64,000 bases of DNA from Streptomyces sp. SLBN-31 (GCF_006715395.1 NZ_VFNC01000002.1:1240001-1304000), one strand, 5' to 3'; shown: positions 25,371-33,918, numbered from the stretch's first letter. Notes: generated from the letters alone by a model not told the origin. Made by a program: numbers and translations.

Positions 25371-27269
25371 ATGGCGCCGGAACGATCGTCGCGTGCCGGA
25401 GGCTTCGGCCTCCCCGGTGTGCGCAACTCCGCCCTCGCGACGGCCGCCCTCACCTCGGTGGCCCTGTTCTCGCAGACGGCCGACGCCTCGCCCCAGCCGG
25501 GCGACGAAGCACCCAGCCGGGAAGACGTCCAGCAGCGCGTGAGCAGCCTGTACGACCGTGCCGAGGACGACACCGGGCAGATCAACCTGACCCGCGTGCA
25601 GAACGCGCGCGGCACCGGCGAGCGTGGCGGTCAGCCGCGCAGGGGCTCGGACCCCGACCTGGACAACGTCACCCGGCAGTGGTTCGACATGGCACGGGCG
25701 TCCATCGGGCCGACCGTCCCGGCGATCCTCCCGTCCGACCGCACCCCGGCCAGGCGGCCCGCCGCCGGCCGGCCCGCGCGTCCGGTGGAGGCTCGTGCGC
25801 CTCGTGAGCTGCAGGCCCCCGCCCGGGCCGTACCCGAGCTGCCCGCCGCCGGGCCGCGGCGCCCGGTGGCCGAACTGCCCGCCGGCCCGACGGCGGCGCT
25901 CCCCGCGGTGCCCCAGCCCCGCCAGGAAGCGGCCGCCCCGGCTCCGGCGGAGTCGAGGCAGACCTCGCTGCGCAGGTCAAAGCAGGAGAGCCAGCGCAAG
26001 GTCGCTGCGGCCAGCGACCTGCTGTACCGGCACGTGGCCCGACAGACCTCCGCCCCGCGTCCCGCCGTCGCCCCGCAGCCGGACCGGAGCACCTGGCAGG
26101 CGGCCCCGCAGGGCGCCGCCCCCGCGGTGATCGAGGCCACGCCCGCGCAGCCCAGCTGGGCGGCCCAGGTCCAGCAGGCGGACACGGCACGCACGATGAA
26201 CGACTCCGCACCGGCCCAGCCCGACTGGACGCCCCAACCCCAGCAGCCCGCCACCACAGGCACGAGCACCGCGGCCGCTCCGGCACAGCCGGGTTGGGAC
26301 ACGGGCGCACAGCAACTCGTCGCCCAGACGATGACCCCGTCCGCCCCCGCGCAACCCGGCTGGGACACCGGCGCACAGCAACTCATCGCGCAGACCATGA
26401 CCCCGTCCGCCCCCGCGCAACCCGGCTGGGACACCGGCGCACAGCAACTCATCGCCCAGACGATGACCCCGTCCGCCCCCGCGCAACCCGGCTGGGACAC
26501 CGGCGCACAGCAACTCATCGCCCAGACGATGTCCCCCTCCGCGCCGGCCCAGCCGAGCTGGGCGATGCCCGCCCAGCAGACGGCCACCGCGGGCACGAGC
26601 GCTGCAGCAGCCCCGGCACAGCCGGGCTGGGACACGGGCGCACAGCAACTCGTCGCCCAGACGATGACGCCGGCCGCTCCGGCACAGCCCGGCTGGGACA
26701 CCGGCGCACAGCAGATCATCGCTGCGGCGGCGCCGCAGGCGGACTGGCGGGATCCGGTTGCGCAGGAGCAGGCTCGGCGGAGGGCCGACGAGGCTCGGCG
26801 GCTGCGGGAGCCGTCGGTTCTGGACACCGGCGTGCCGGTGGTCGAGGACTGGCGGGCACCGCAACCGACCGTCCTGGAGACGGGCGTACCGGCCGTCGAG
26901 ACGTCCACCGGCACGAAGGCCGACCGCGCCGTGGAGTTCGCCCGCGCGCAGATCGGCAGGCCGTGCCTGTGGGGTGCCGTCGGCCCGGAGTCGTACGACA
27001 ACGCGGGGCTCACCCAGGCCGCCTGGAAGGCCGCCGGTGTCGCGCTGCCTCGCAGCACGCACGAGCAGTCGAGCGCCGGCACGGTGATCCCCCTCGCCGA
27101 GAGCCGCCCCGGTGACCTGATCTTCTTCCACGACAACTTCAGCCATGTGGGTCTCTACACGGGCAACGGTCTGATGATCCACGCCCCCGGTCCGGGCTCC
27201 GTCATCCGCGAGGAGTCGATCCACAACGCCGGGGAGGCGGCGATCCGTATCGCGGTGCGACCGGCCTGA
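25371..27269 (+). CDS. Secreted NlpC/P60 cell-wall protein with 22-residue repeats and Asn at the catalytic Cys position
   Basis: This is a 632-residue exported protein. A signal peptide (ALATAALTSVALFSQTADA) is followed by a helical, Arg/Pro/Ala-rich region. Next come PAQPGWDTGAQQL-type repeats: four 66-bp units from about 26272, a variant unit, then two more to about 26736. The C-terminal NlpC/P60 domain occupies about residues 515-632. The domain keeps the His (SHVGLYTGNG, His592) and the P60 layout, but the catalytic D-C-S-G-L motif reads YDNAGLTQ, so Asn544 replaces Cys. Cys532 in GRPCLWG is the only nearby Cys. The protein may be a non-hydrolytic wall binder, or Cys532 might compensate. 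Expression is under a c-di-AMP riboswitch. Confidence 0.88.
   Translation: MAPERSSRAGGFGLPGVRNSALATAALTSVALFSQTADASPQPGDEAPSREDVQQRVSSLYDRAEDDTGQINLTRVQNARGTGERGGQPRRGSDPDLDNVTRQWFDMARASIGPTVPAILPSDRTPARRPAAGRPARPVEARAPRELQAPARAVPELPAAGPRRPVAELPAGPTAALPAVPQPRQEAAAPAPAESRQTSLRRSKQESQRKVAAASDLLYRHVARQTSAPRPAVAPQPDRSTWQAAPQGAAPAVIEATPAQPSWAAQVQQADTARTMNDSAPAQPDWTPQPQQPATTGTSTAAAPAQPGWDTGAQQLVAQTMTPSAPAQPGWDTGAQQLIAQTMTPSAPAQPGWDTGAQQLIAQTMTPSAPAQPGWDTGAQQLIAQTMSPSAPAQPSWAMPAQQTATAGTSAAAAPAQPGWDTGAQQLVAQTMTPAAPAQPGWDTGAQQIIAAAAPQADWRDPVAQEQARRRADEARRLREPSVLDTGVPVVEDWRAPQPTVLETGVPAVETSTGTKADRAVEFARAQIGRPCLWGAVGPESYDNAGLTQAAWKAAGVALPRSTHEQSSAGTVIPLAESRPGDLIFFHDNFSHVGLYTGNGLMIHAPGPGSVIREESIHNAGEAAIRIAVRPA
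26272..26736 (+). repeat. 66-bp in-frame coding repeats in the NlpC/P60 gene
   Basis: The GWDTGAQQ codons begin at 26292, 26358, 26424 and 26490, exactly 66 bp apart, and again at 26625 and 26691, also 66 bp apart, with a diverged unit between the blocks. Near-identical nucleotide sequence shows recent duplication, and copy number probably varies between strains. Confidence 0.9.
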
Positions 27270-27284
27270 CGCGACGACACCGGT

Positions 27285-27308
27285 GAGCCGGGGGCGGGCC
27301 GCCGGCTC
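27285..27308 (+). terminator. Candidate terminator after the NlpC/P60 gene
   Basis: GAGCCGG (27285-27291) pairs with CCGGCTC (27302-27308) across a GC-rich 10-nt loop, beginning 16 bp after the stop codon. The stem is short. Confidence 0.35.
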
Positions 27309-27318
27309 GCGTCCCTGA

Positions 27319-27438
27319 CGTACGGTCCGCAAGCGCATCGAGAAGACCTACCGCAAACTGGGCACACGCGACCGAGTCAGCACGGTCCTGCGTGCCCGGC
27401 GTCTCGGCCCGGTGCCCGCACCGTCCGCACGGCGGTAG
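27319..27438 (+). pseudogene. Relic of a LuxR-type C-terminal DNA-binding domain
   Basis: Directly after an in-frame TGA (27316-27318), the frame reads RTVRKRIEKTYRKLGTRDRV, then STVLRARRLGPV to a TAG at 27436. This matches the second half of a LuxR helix-turn-helix (recognition helix, then the YRKLG-x-R segment). The N-terminal part and any start codon are missing. It lies between the NlpC/P60 gene and a VOC gene and probably marks a deletion. Confidence 0.55.
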
Positions 27439-27466
27439 GGGTGCCGTCAGACCTCCGGAGCCCGTC

Positions 27467-27892
27467 ATGAAGCCGAACCGTTCCATCCCCGCCGCGACGG
27501 TCATCCCCGTCCTGATCTACCCGGACGTGCGCGCGGCGGTCGACTGGCTGGGCGCGGCCTTCGGCTTCGTCGAGCGGGTACGCATCGGCGAGGACCACCG
27601 TGCCCAACTCGCCTACGGCGACGGGGCGGTGATCGTCGGCGACGTCCGCAAGGACCGTCGGCCGCCCCGCCCCGGCGAGGTCACCCACTCGGTCACCGTC
27701 CGTGTGGCCGACGCCCGGGGCCACTGCGAGCGGGCCCGGGAGCACGGCGCGCGCATCCTCATGGAGCCGACCGACTTCGAGTACGGCGAGCGCCAGTACA
27801 CGGCCGAGGATCCCGCCGGTCACCAGTGGACGTTCTCGCAGACGCTCGCGGACGTCGCTCCGGAGGAGTGGGGCGGGACGTCGGTCGGCTGA
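27467..27892 (+). CDS. VOC (glyoxalase/bleomycin-resistance fold) protein
   Basis: This is a 141-residue vicinal-oxygen-chelate protein. The paired beta-alpha-beta-beta-beta modules begin at VIPVLIYPDVRAAVDWLGAAFGF and at THSVTVRVADARGHCERAREHGA, ending with AEDPAGHQWTFSQ. The start is ATG 27467 after a weak purine tract. The reaction is not predictable from the sequence. Its stop is 7 bp from the stop of the convergent ECF41 gene. Confidence 0.85.
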   Translation: MKPNRSIPAATVIPVLIYPDVRAAVDWLGAAFGFVERVRIGEDHRAQLAYGDGAVIVGDVRKDRRPPRPGEVTHSVTVRVADARGHCERAREHGARILMEPTDFEYGERQYTAEDPAGHQWTFSQTLADVAPEEWGGTSVG

Positions 27893-27899
27893 CCCGCGC

Positions 27900-28835
27900 T
27901 CAGCCGGCCCGGCCGGTCGCGAGCCGGCGCGCCCGCTCCGCCTCCCGCCTGAGCGCCCACGCGTCCGCGACCGTTCCCAGGTGCCCCAGCTTGTCGGGGT
28001 TGATCACCGAGCGGATCGTCCGGACCCGTCCGTCGAGGACGTCGAGCGCCATGACGCTGACCACCCTGCCGTCCCGGTCCCGGAAGAGCGCGCCCGGCCG
28101 GCCGTTGACCTGCCGCCGCTCCAGTACCACACCGACGCTGCCGATCTGCGGCGCGAACTCGGCGAGGACGCGGGCCACGTGCTCGGCGCCGATGACCGCG
28201 TTGGCCAGCTGCGGCGCCTTGCCGCCGCCGTCGCCCGCCATGTGCACGTCGGCGGCGAGGAGTTCGCGCAGCGCGTCGACGTCGCCCTCGCGGAAGGCGT
28301 CGAAGAACCGCCCGGCGAGCTCCTCGCGCTCCTTGCGGCCGGCCTCGAACCGGGGCAGTCCGGCGTCCATGTGCCGACGGGCCCGTACGGCGAGCTGGCG
28401 GCACGCCGCCTGGGAGCGGCCCACGGCCGAGGCGATGTCCGGGAAGCCGAACCCGAAGACCTCCCGCAGCACGAAGACGGCCCGCTCCAGCGGCGTCAGC
28501 CGTTCCAGCAGCAACAGGGCGGCCATGGACAGCGAGTCGGACAGTTCGGCGGAGCGCTCCGGGTCCTCGTAGGGGTCGGCGAGCAGCGGCTCGGGGAACC
28601 AGGCGCCGGCGTACTCCTCCCGCCGTACCCGGGCCGAACGCAGGACGTCGACGCAGATCCGGGTGACCACGGCCGAGAGGTAGGCCTTGATGGAGGTGGG
28701 CCGGGTCGGGGCGGCCTGCCAGCGCAGCCAGGCCTCCTGGAGCGCGTCCTCCGCCTCGCTCACGCTGCCGAGCATGCGGTAGGCGATCGAGAACAGCAGC
28801 GGCCGCAGCTCCTCGAACTCCTCGGTGCGGGTCAC
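27900..28835 (-). CDS. ECF41-family sigma factor (SigJ-like) with SnoaL-like C-terminal domain
   Basis: This is a 311-residue extracytoplasmic-function sigma factor of group ECF41. Region 2 (FEELRPLLFSIAYRMLGSVSEAEDALQEAWLRW) and region 4 (LTPLERAVFVLREVFGFGFPDIASAVGRSQAACRQLAVRAR) are followed by a SnoaL-like extension that acts as an in-built anti-sigma module in this group. Both hallmarks are present: DGGGK, and NPDKL near the C-terminus. The GTG start overlaps the epimerase stop by 4 bp (GTGA). ECF41 genes are usually paired with a carboxymuconolactone decarboxylase, oxidoreductase or epimerase gene; here the partner is an epimerase. An ECF41-type promoter lies upstream of the pair. Confidence 0.95.
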   Translation of the reverse strand: MTRTEEFEELRPLLFSIAYRMLGSVSEAEDALQEAWLRWQAAPTRPTSIKAYLSAVVTRICVDVLRSARVRREEYAGAWFPEPLLADPYEDPERSAELSDSLSMAALLLLERLTPLERAVFVLREVFGFGFPDIASAVGRSQAACRQLAVRARRHMDAGLPRFEAGRKEREELAGRFFDAFREGDVDALRELLAADVHMAGDGGGKAPQLANAVIGAEHVARVLAEFAPQIGSVGVVLERRQVNGRPGALFRDRDGRVVSVMALDVLDGRVRTIRSVINPDKLGHLGTVADAWALRREAERARRLATGRAG

Positions 28836-29764
28836 ACCAGCTCCTCCTTGAAGCCCTGGCGCCAGGACGGGTGGCGCAGCTGCCAGCCCAGCTCCCGTTT
28901 GGCCTTGGAGTTGGAGAAGCCGCGCCCCTGCGTCATCATGATCACCGCCTGGTCGCCGGCCAGCAGCCGGGCCAGCCACACGGGCACCCGGCGCGGCGGC
29001 TTGGCTCCGGCGCACTCGGCGAGGTGGGGCAGCCAGTCGTTCGCCGGGGCCGGCTCGTCGTCGACGATGTTGAACACGCCGGCCGCCTTCTGCTCCACGG
29101 CCAGCACCGTGGCGCTCGCGGCGTCGTCGAGGTGGATCCAGGAGCTGTGTCCCGCGGCATCGCCGACCAGCGGATACTGCCGCTTGCGCACCAGCACGAC
29201 CTGGTCGTCGATGGCACCGGGCCCGTAGAAGGCGCCGTAGCGCAGCACCGCGCCGCCGTACGCGAGGACCGCCTCCTCGGCGTGCCGCATCGCCTCCATG
29301 CCGGTCTGGGCGGCGGTGCCCTCCAGCAGGTCCAGCGGGTCCTCCTCGGTCTTCACCCAGCCGTCACGCCGGATGCCGTTCCAGCTCGCGTAGCCCTGCG
29401 CGACGACGTGCGGGACGCCGGTCGCCTGGGCCGCGGCCAGCAGGTGGTCCGTGCCCTCGGTGCGCAGCCGGTTGGTCTTGGCGAACCAGCGGTCGGGGTG
29501 CTTCAGATCCGGCTTGCCCGCGTGCGCCACGGAGATCGCGGTCATCTGGTGCACGATCACGTCCGGCCGCGCCTGGGCGACCGCCTCGCCGACCGAGGCC
29601 GCGTCGAGCCCGTCCATCACGACACCCTGCGCGCCCAGCCGCTGCAGCAGCCCCAGCTTGGCCGCGCCGGTCGTCGTGGCCGTCACCTGATGTCCCCTGG
29701 CCACGAGCTGCGGCACCAGCCGCCGCCCGAGCACCCCGGATCCGCCTGCCACGAACACCCGCAC
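28832..29764 (-). CDS. NAD-dependent epimerase/dehydratase family protein, ECF41 partner
   Basis: This is a 310-residue SDR-fold protein. The N-terminal VRVFVAGGSGVLGRRLVPQL carries the GxxGxxG nucleotide-binding motif, and the extended SDR features VVAQGYASWNG and AVLRYGAFYGPG follow. The start is GTG 29764, with a GGAAGGTGA ribosome site just upstream. The stop overlaps the GTG of the ECF41 sigma gene, so the two are coupled, and the operon is probably driven by the sigma factor's own promoter (29807-29834). The substrate is unknown. Confidence 0.9.
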   Translation of the reverse strand: MRVFVAGGSGVLGRRLVPQLVARGHQVTATTTGAAKLGLLQRLGAQGVVMDGLDAASVGEAVAQARPDVIVHQMTAISVAHAGKPDLKHPDRWFAKTNRLRTEGTDHLLAAAQATGVPHVVAQGYASWNGIRRDGWVKTEEDPLDLLEGTAAQTGMEAMRHAEEAVLAYGGAVLRYGAFYGPGAIDDQVVLVRKRQYPLVGDAAGHSSWIHLDDAASATVLAVEQKAAGVFNIVDDEPAPANDWLPHLAECAGAKPPRRVPVWLARLLAGDQAVIMMTQGRGFSNSKAKRELGWQLRHPSWRQGFKEELV

Positions 29765-29806
29765 GATGATCACCTTCCCGGTCCCCGAATCAGTTCTCAC
29801 CGTCAG

Positions 29807-29834
29807 GACGAGACAGACACCCGCGTCTGTGACA
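29807..29834 (-). promoter_or_regulatory. ECF41-type autoregulatory promoter
   Basis: On the minus strand, TGTCACA (29834-29828), a 17-bp spacer and CGTC (29810-29807) match the ECF41 target promoter consensus. The predicted start of transcription is about 35 bp upstream of the epimerase GTG, so the epimerase-sigma operon is likely autoregulated. Confidence 0.8.
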
Positions 29835-29870
29835 TGGGAGGGAGATCGGCGCGAGTACGGGTGGCGTGCG

Positions 29871-30611
29871 TCAGGACGGGGCCAGCACGCAGAACTCGTG
29901 GTCCTCCGGATCGGCCAGGCAGGTCCAGGGGACGTCGCCCTGGCCGAGGTCGAGGTCGGTGGCTCCGAGGGCCCGCAGCCGGCCCACCTCGGCCTCCTTG
30001 TCGTCACCGGGGCGGGGCAGCAGGTCGAGATGGACGCGGTCCGGCACGGTCTTCGCGTCCGGGGTGCGCAGGAATTCGAGATACGGGCCGGTGCCCTCGG
30101 CGGAGCGCCAGACCGCGCGGTCGTCGGCCACCTCGTGCAGGGTCCAGTCCAGCGCCTCGCCCCAGAACCGGGCCATGGCCCGGGGGTCGGCGCAGTCGAC
30201 CACGATCGCGGCGATCGGGCCGGTGTCCCGGTAGACGTCCCGGGGCTCCAGCACACAGAACTCGTTGCCCTCGACGTCCGCGAGGACCGTCCACGGCACC
30301 CTGCCCTGGCCCACGTCGACGGGCGTCGCCCCCAGGGCCTTCACGCGCTCGACCAGCTCCGCCCGGTGGGCCTCGGAGGTGGTGGCGAGATCGAGGTGCA
30401 CACGGTTCTTCGCCGTCGTCCCGGGGTAGGGGACGGGAACCGCGTCGATGCCCACGTAGACGGGGTCGGGCCAGATCAGCCCTCCGGCGGGGCCGACGTA
30501 GGTGGTCACACCGGGGTGGTACGCGCTCCAGCCGAGCGCCTGCGCCCAGAACCGGCCCACGGCCACGGGGTCGAGAGCCTTGATGTTCACCTGAACGGGT
30601 TGCACTGCCAT
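29871..30611 (-). CDS. Two-domain VOC protein
   Basis: This is a 246-residue protein made of two homologous VOC modules. The first starts at VNIKALDPVAVGRFWAQALGW and the second at AAIVVDCADPRAMARFWGEAL. Each ends in a matched segment (VPWTVLADVEGNEFCVLEP and VPWTCLADPEDHEFCVLAP), pointing to internal gene duplication. The Asp/Glu positions could bind a metal. The start ATG 30611 lies 31 bp after the stop of an MFS exporter on the same strand, so co-transcription is likely, and a role in antibiotic or toxin tolerance is possible. Confidence 0.85.
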   Translation of the reverse strand: MAVQPVQVNIKALDPVAVGRFWAQALGWSAYHPGVTTYVGPAGGLIWPDPVYVGIDAVPVPYPGTTAKNRVHLDLATTSEAHRAELVERVKALGATPVDVGQGRVPWTVLADVEGNEFCVLEPRDVYRDTGPIAAIVVDCADPRAMARFWGEALDWTLHEVADDRAVWRSAEGTGPYLEFLRTPDAKTVPDRVHLDLLPRPGDDKEAEVGRLRALGATDLDLGQGDVPWTCLADPEDHEFCVLAPS

Positions 30612-30642
30612 GCCGGTGATCCTATGCACCGGCCACGTGGGC

Positions 30643-32196
30643 TCAGACCGCTCCGGGGCCCATGCCGCCCTTGAGGCGTTCCAGGTCGGACGGGCGGACC
30701 TGGATGGCGAGGACGGCGACCAGGGCGGCGACGACGGTGAAGATCGCCGCCGTGACGAAGGCGGCGGAGATGCCGGCCGTGAGGACCTCGTCGGACCAGG
30801 GGGGCGGGAGTTTGCCGGTGTTCCGGAAACGGAGGCGCTCGGCGGGGGTGGCCTGCGCCAGGAAGCCGGCGACCTGCTTGTGGGCCTCGTTGGTGCTGGC
30901 CGTGCCGAACATGGTGACCAGGATGGACAGGCCGAGCGAACCGCCCACCTGCTGGGTGGCGTTGAGGAGCCCTGAGGCCGCACCGGTCTCCCGGACGGAG
31001 ACGTCGGAGAGCGCCATGAGGGTGAGCGAGACGAACTCCATGCCCATGCCCAGACCGAAGACACAGATCGGGCCGAGGATGCTGCCGGCGTACGTCGAGT
31101 CGACGTCGGTCAGGGTCAGCCAGGCCAGCCCCGCTGCCGCGAGCACGGCCCCCACCACCATGAACGGCTTGGGGCCGAACCTCGGCAGGAACCGGGAGGC
31201 GAGCGCCGCGCCGACCGCGATCACCGCGCTGACCGGCAGGAAGGCGAGCCCGGCCTGCAACGGGCTGAAGCCCAGCACGTCCTGGACGAAGAGCGTCAGG
31301 AAGAAGAACATGCCGAAGATCGCGGCCGCGAGGCTCAGCATGATGCCGTAGGTGCCGGCGCGGTTGCGGTCGGCGAACATGTGCAGCGGGGTGATCGGCT
31401 GGTCGGAGCGCCGCTCGATCAGGACGAACGCCGCCAGGACGACGACGGCGGCACCGAACGAGGCCAGCGTGAACGCGTCCCGCCAGCCCTCCTGCGCGGC
31501 CCTGATGAAGCCGTACACCAGCAGCACCATGCCGAGCGTGGAGGTCAGCGCGCCGGCGATGTCGAAGTGGCCGGGGTGGCGTTCGGACTCCCTGATCCAG
31601 CGGGGTGCGGCGAGGGCTATCAGCACTCCGATGGGCACGTTGACGAAGAGCACCCACCGCCAGTTGAGCCACTCGACGATCATCCCGCCCGCCAGCAGTC
31701 CGATCGCGCCGCCGCCGGAGGAGACCGCCGCGAAGACGCCGAAGGCACGGTTGCGTTCGGGGCCCTCGCGGAAGGTCGTGCTGATCAGGGCGAGCGAGGT
31801 CGGGGAGGCGATGGCCCCGCCGACGCCCTGCAGGGCGCGTGCGGCGAGGAGTTCACCGGAGTTCTGGGCGAGTCCGCCGAGCAGGGAGGCGAGCGCGAAC
31901 AGCAGCACCCCGAAGATGAACATGCGGCGCCTGCCGAGGATGTCGCCGGTGCGCCCGCCGAGCAGCAACAGCCCGCCGAAGGTGAGCGTGTAGGCGTTGA
32001 CCACCCAGGACAGGCTGGTGGTGGAGAAGTCCAGGGCGCTCTGGATGTGCGGCAGCGCGATGTTCACGATGGTGATGTCGAGCACCACCATGAGCTGGCA
32101 GGACGCGATGACCAGCAGCGCCATGCCGTTTCCGCCGCCGCCCGATTCCCGGGTGGTGGCCTGTGCTGCGGAGGTCGGCTGGGGGCTGCTGCTCAT
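30643..32196 (-). CDS. DHA2-family (14-TMS) MFS exporter
   Basis: This is a 517-residue drug:H+ antiporter-type transporter of the EmrB/QacA group. Motif A-like GGRTGDILGRRRMFIFG, motif C-like ALQGVGGAIASPTSLALI, and LDITIVNIALPHIQ in TMS1 are present, with about 14 hydrophobic segments. The start is ATG 32196. It lies 88 bp downstream of the PfkB kinase and 31 bp upstream of the VOC gene, all on the same strand. Export of a toxic compound is the family expectation; the substrate is unknown. Confidence 0.92.
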   Translation of the reverse strand: MSSSPQPTSAAQATTRESGGGGNGMALLVIASCQLMVVLDITIVNIALPHIQSALDFSTTSLSWVVNAYTLTFGGLLLLGGRTGDILGRRRMFIFGVLLFALASLLGGLAQNSGELLAARALQGVGGAIASPTSLALISTTFREGPERNRAFGVFAAVSSGGGAIGLLAGGMIVEWLNWRWVLFVNVPIGVLIALAAPRWIRESERHPGHFDIAGALTSTLGMVLLVYGFIRAAQEGWRDAFTLASFGAAVVVLAAFVLIERRSDQPITPLHMFADRNRAGTYGIMLSLAAAIFGMFFFLTLFVQDVLGFSPLQAGLAFLPVSAVIAVGAALASRFLPRFGPKPFMVVGAVLAAAGLAWLTLTDVDSTYAGSILGPICVFGLGMGMEFVSLTLMALSDVSVRETGAASGLLNATQQVGGSLGLSILVTMFGTASTNEAHKQVAGFLAQATPAERLRFRNTGKLPPPWSDEVLTAGISAAFVTAAIFTVVAALVAVLAIQVRPSDLERLKGGMGPGAV

Positions 32197-32284
32197 GGTG
32201 CGCTTGCTCTCGGTGAACGACGGCGTTCAATGTCCGACCGTACGCCCCCGCCGTACGCCTCACCACTCGGTCACGTGCCGGCCG

Positions 32285-33223
32285 TCAGTCCCGGGTTTTG
32301 CCGGTCATGGCGAACTCGTCGGCCTCGGGGAGGTCGAAGTCCCCGTGGTCGCTGCCGAGCCCCTGGGCGACCAGTGCCGCCGCGGCGCTGCCGAGAACAG
32401 CGGCCTCTCGGGGGGTGCGGCCCAGGCCGACTCCGCGCAGGAAGCCGGCCGAGAACGCGTCGCCGCAGCCGGTGGTGTCCACGACGTCCACCTCGAAGGC
32501 CGGGACCGGTTCGGTGCCGTCGGCGGTCACCAGGAGCGCGCCGTCGCCGCCGCGGGTGACGGCGACGAGCCCGGCCCCGGCGGCCAGGAACTTCTTCGCG
32601 CCGGTCACCAGGTCCTCCTCCTCGCTGAAGCCGAGGACCTGGTCGTCGTTGGGGAGCAGGTAGTCGACGTACTTGAGGAGCGGCTCGATCTGGTCGTAGG
32701 TGCCCAGTGCGCCGGGGGCCAGGAGGTCGACGGAGGTGACCACGTCGTGTTCCCGGGCGAAGTGCAGGATGCGCGCCGCGACGTCGGCACCGATCAGTTC
32801 GGGGCCGCCCAGGTGCAGATGGGTGGCTTCGGCGACGGCGTCCCAGGGGACGTCGTCGAGGCCGTAGGTGACGTTGGCGCCGAGCAGGTGGAGGGAGGGC
32901 CGGTCGCCGTTGGGGCGGATCGGCAGGACGGTGGCGGAGGTGGAGGTGTCGATACGGCGGACCAGCAACTCCGTGTCGATTCCCGCCCCGTTCAGCAGCT
33001 GGACGAGCATGTCGCCGGTCGGATCGGTGCCGATCGCCCCGGTGGTGCGGACTCCGGCGCCGAGTTTGGCGAGGGTGAGCGCGGTGCCGGCGGCCGTACC
33101 GGCGGCGGTCATCCGGATGTCGTCGACGAGGGTGGCGCCCTGGCCCTCGGGTATCTCCTCCACCGGACGTACCAGCACGTCCAGCACGTGCACACCCATC
33201 GTCACGACCTGCTGTGCCTTCAT
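32285..33223 (-). CDS. PfkB-family carbohydrate kinase
   Basis: This is a 312-residue ribokinase-fold kinase. The N-terminal motif (MTAAGTAAGTALTLAKLGA) and the C-terminal PfkB signature DTTGCGDAFSAGFL, with the catalytic Asp, are present. ATG 33223 has GGAGGG upstream and overlaps the aldolase stop (ATGA), giving tight coupling. A kinase followed by a class II aldolase-type cleavage fits a pathway in which a sugar or ketose is phosphorylated and then split. The actual sugar cannot be read from the sequence. Confidence 0.9.
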   Translation of the reverse strand: MKAQQVVTMGVHVLDVLVRPVEEIPEGQGATLVDDIRMTAAGTAAGTALTLAKLGAGVRTTGAIGTDPTGDMLVQLLNGAGIDTELLVRRIDTSTSATVLPIRPNGDRPSLHLLGANVTYGLDDVPWDAVAEATHLHLGGPELIGADVAARILHFAREHDVVTSVDLLAPGALGTYDQIEPLLKYVDYLLPNDDQVLGFSEEEDLVTGAKKFLAAGAGLVAVTRGGDGALLVTADGTEPVPAFEVDVVDTTGCGDAFSAGFLRGVGLGRTPREAAVLGSAAAALVAQGLGSDHGDFDLPEADEFAMTGKTRD

Positions 33224-33906
33224 CGGGTTCCCTCCTGCGCGGGTGGTACGGGGTGGGTGGTGCCGTAGTCGCGGGCGATCGCTGCCTCGATGACCGCGAG
33301 TTGCCGCTGTTCGTCGAGGACGCGCGGGGTGCCGAGCGCGGCGGCGCGCTGGTAGACGCCGCACGCCCACTCCAGCAGCAGGGCGTGCTCGACGGCCTTG
33401 TCGAGGGTGGGCGCGTGGGTGAGTGCGCCGTGGTTGGCCATGAGGGCGGCGCTGCGGCCCTCCAGCGCGGCGAGGACCGACTCGGCGAGTTCCGGGGTGC
33501 CGAAGGTGGCGTACGGTGCGACCCGTACGGTGCCGCCGAGGCTGAGCAACTGATAGTGCACGCAGGGCAGTTCGTCGAGGACGAGGGAGAGTGCGGTGGC
33601 CATGGGCGCGTGGGTGTGGACGACCGCGCCGGTGCCGTAGCGCCGGTAGACGCCGAGGTGCAGGTCCAGTTCGGAGGTCGGCCGGAGGGTACCGGCCACG
33701 ACCTTGCCGTCGAGGTCGACCACGGTGACCTGGTCCGGGGTGAGTTCGGCGAGCACGGCTCCGGTCGCGGTGACGGCGACCCGGTCCCCCACGCGCACGC
33801 TGACGTTCCCGGCGGTGCCGATGAGCAGCCCCTCGGCGCCCAGGCGGCGGCAGGCGTCCGCGACGGCGCTCCGCTCCGGCTGAAGTGCCGAGCTTGAGTC
33901 GGTCAT
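33220..33906 (-). CDS. Class II aldolase/adducin-family protein, fuculose-phosphate aldolase-like
   Basis: This is a 228-residue zinc aldolase-type enzyme. Substrate-binding GTAGNVSVR, zinc ligands in VVHTHAP, and LMANHGALTH are conserved as in L-fuculose-1-phosphate and L-ribulose-5-phosphate enzymes. The start is ATG 33906. Its stop overlaps the PfkB kinase start by 4 bp. A divergent TetR gene lies 58 bp away with an inverted repeat between them, suggesting local repression. Confidence 0.9.
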   Translation of the reverse strand: MTDSSSALQPERSAVADACRRLGAEGLLIGTAGNVSVRVGDRVAVTATGAVLAELTPDQVTVVDLDGKVVAGTLRPTSELDLHLGVYRRYGTGAVVHTHAPMATALSLVLDELPCVHYQLLSLGGTVRVAPYATFGTPELAESVLAALEGRSAALMANHGALTHAPTLDKAVEHALLLEWACGVYQRAAALGTPRVLDEQRQLAVIEAAIARDYGTTHPVPPAQEGTR

Positions 33907-33918
33907 GGGCGCGACCGT

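Noticed and set aside
26272..26736. Regularly spaced repeats that could suggest a CRISPR array
   Set aside because: The repeats are in frame, contiguous without unique spacers, and encode PAQPGWDTGAQQL-type peptide units.
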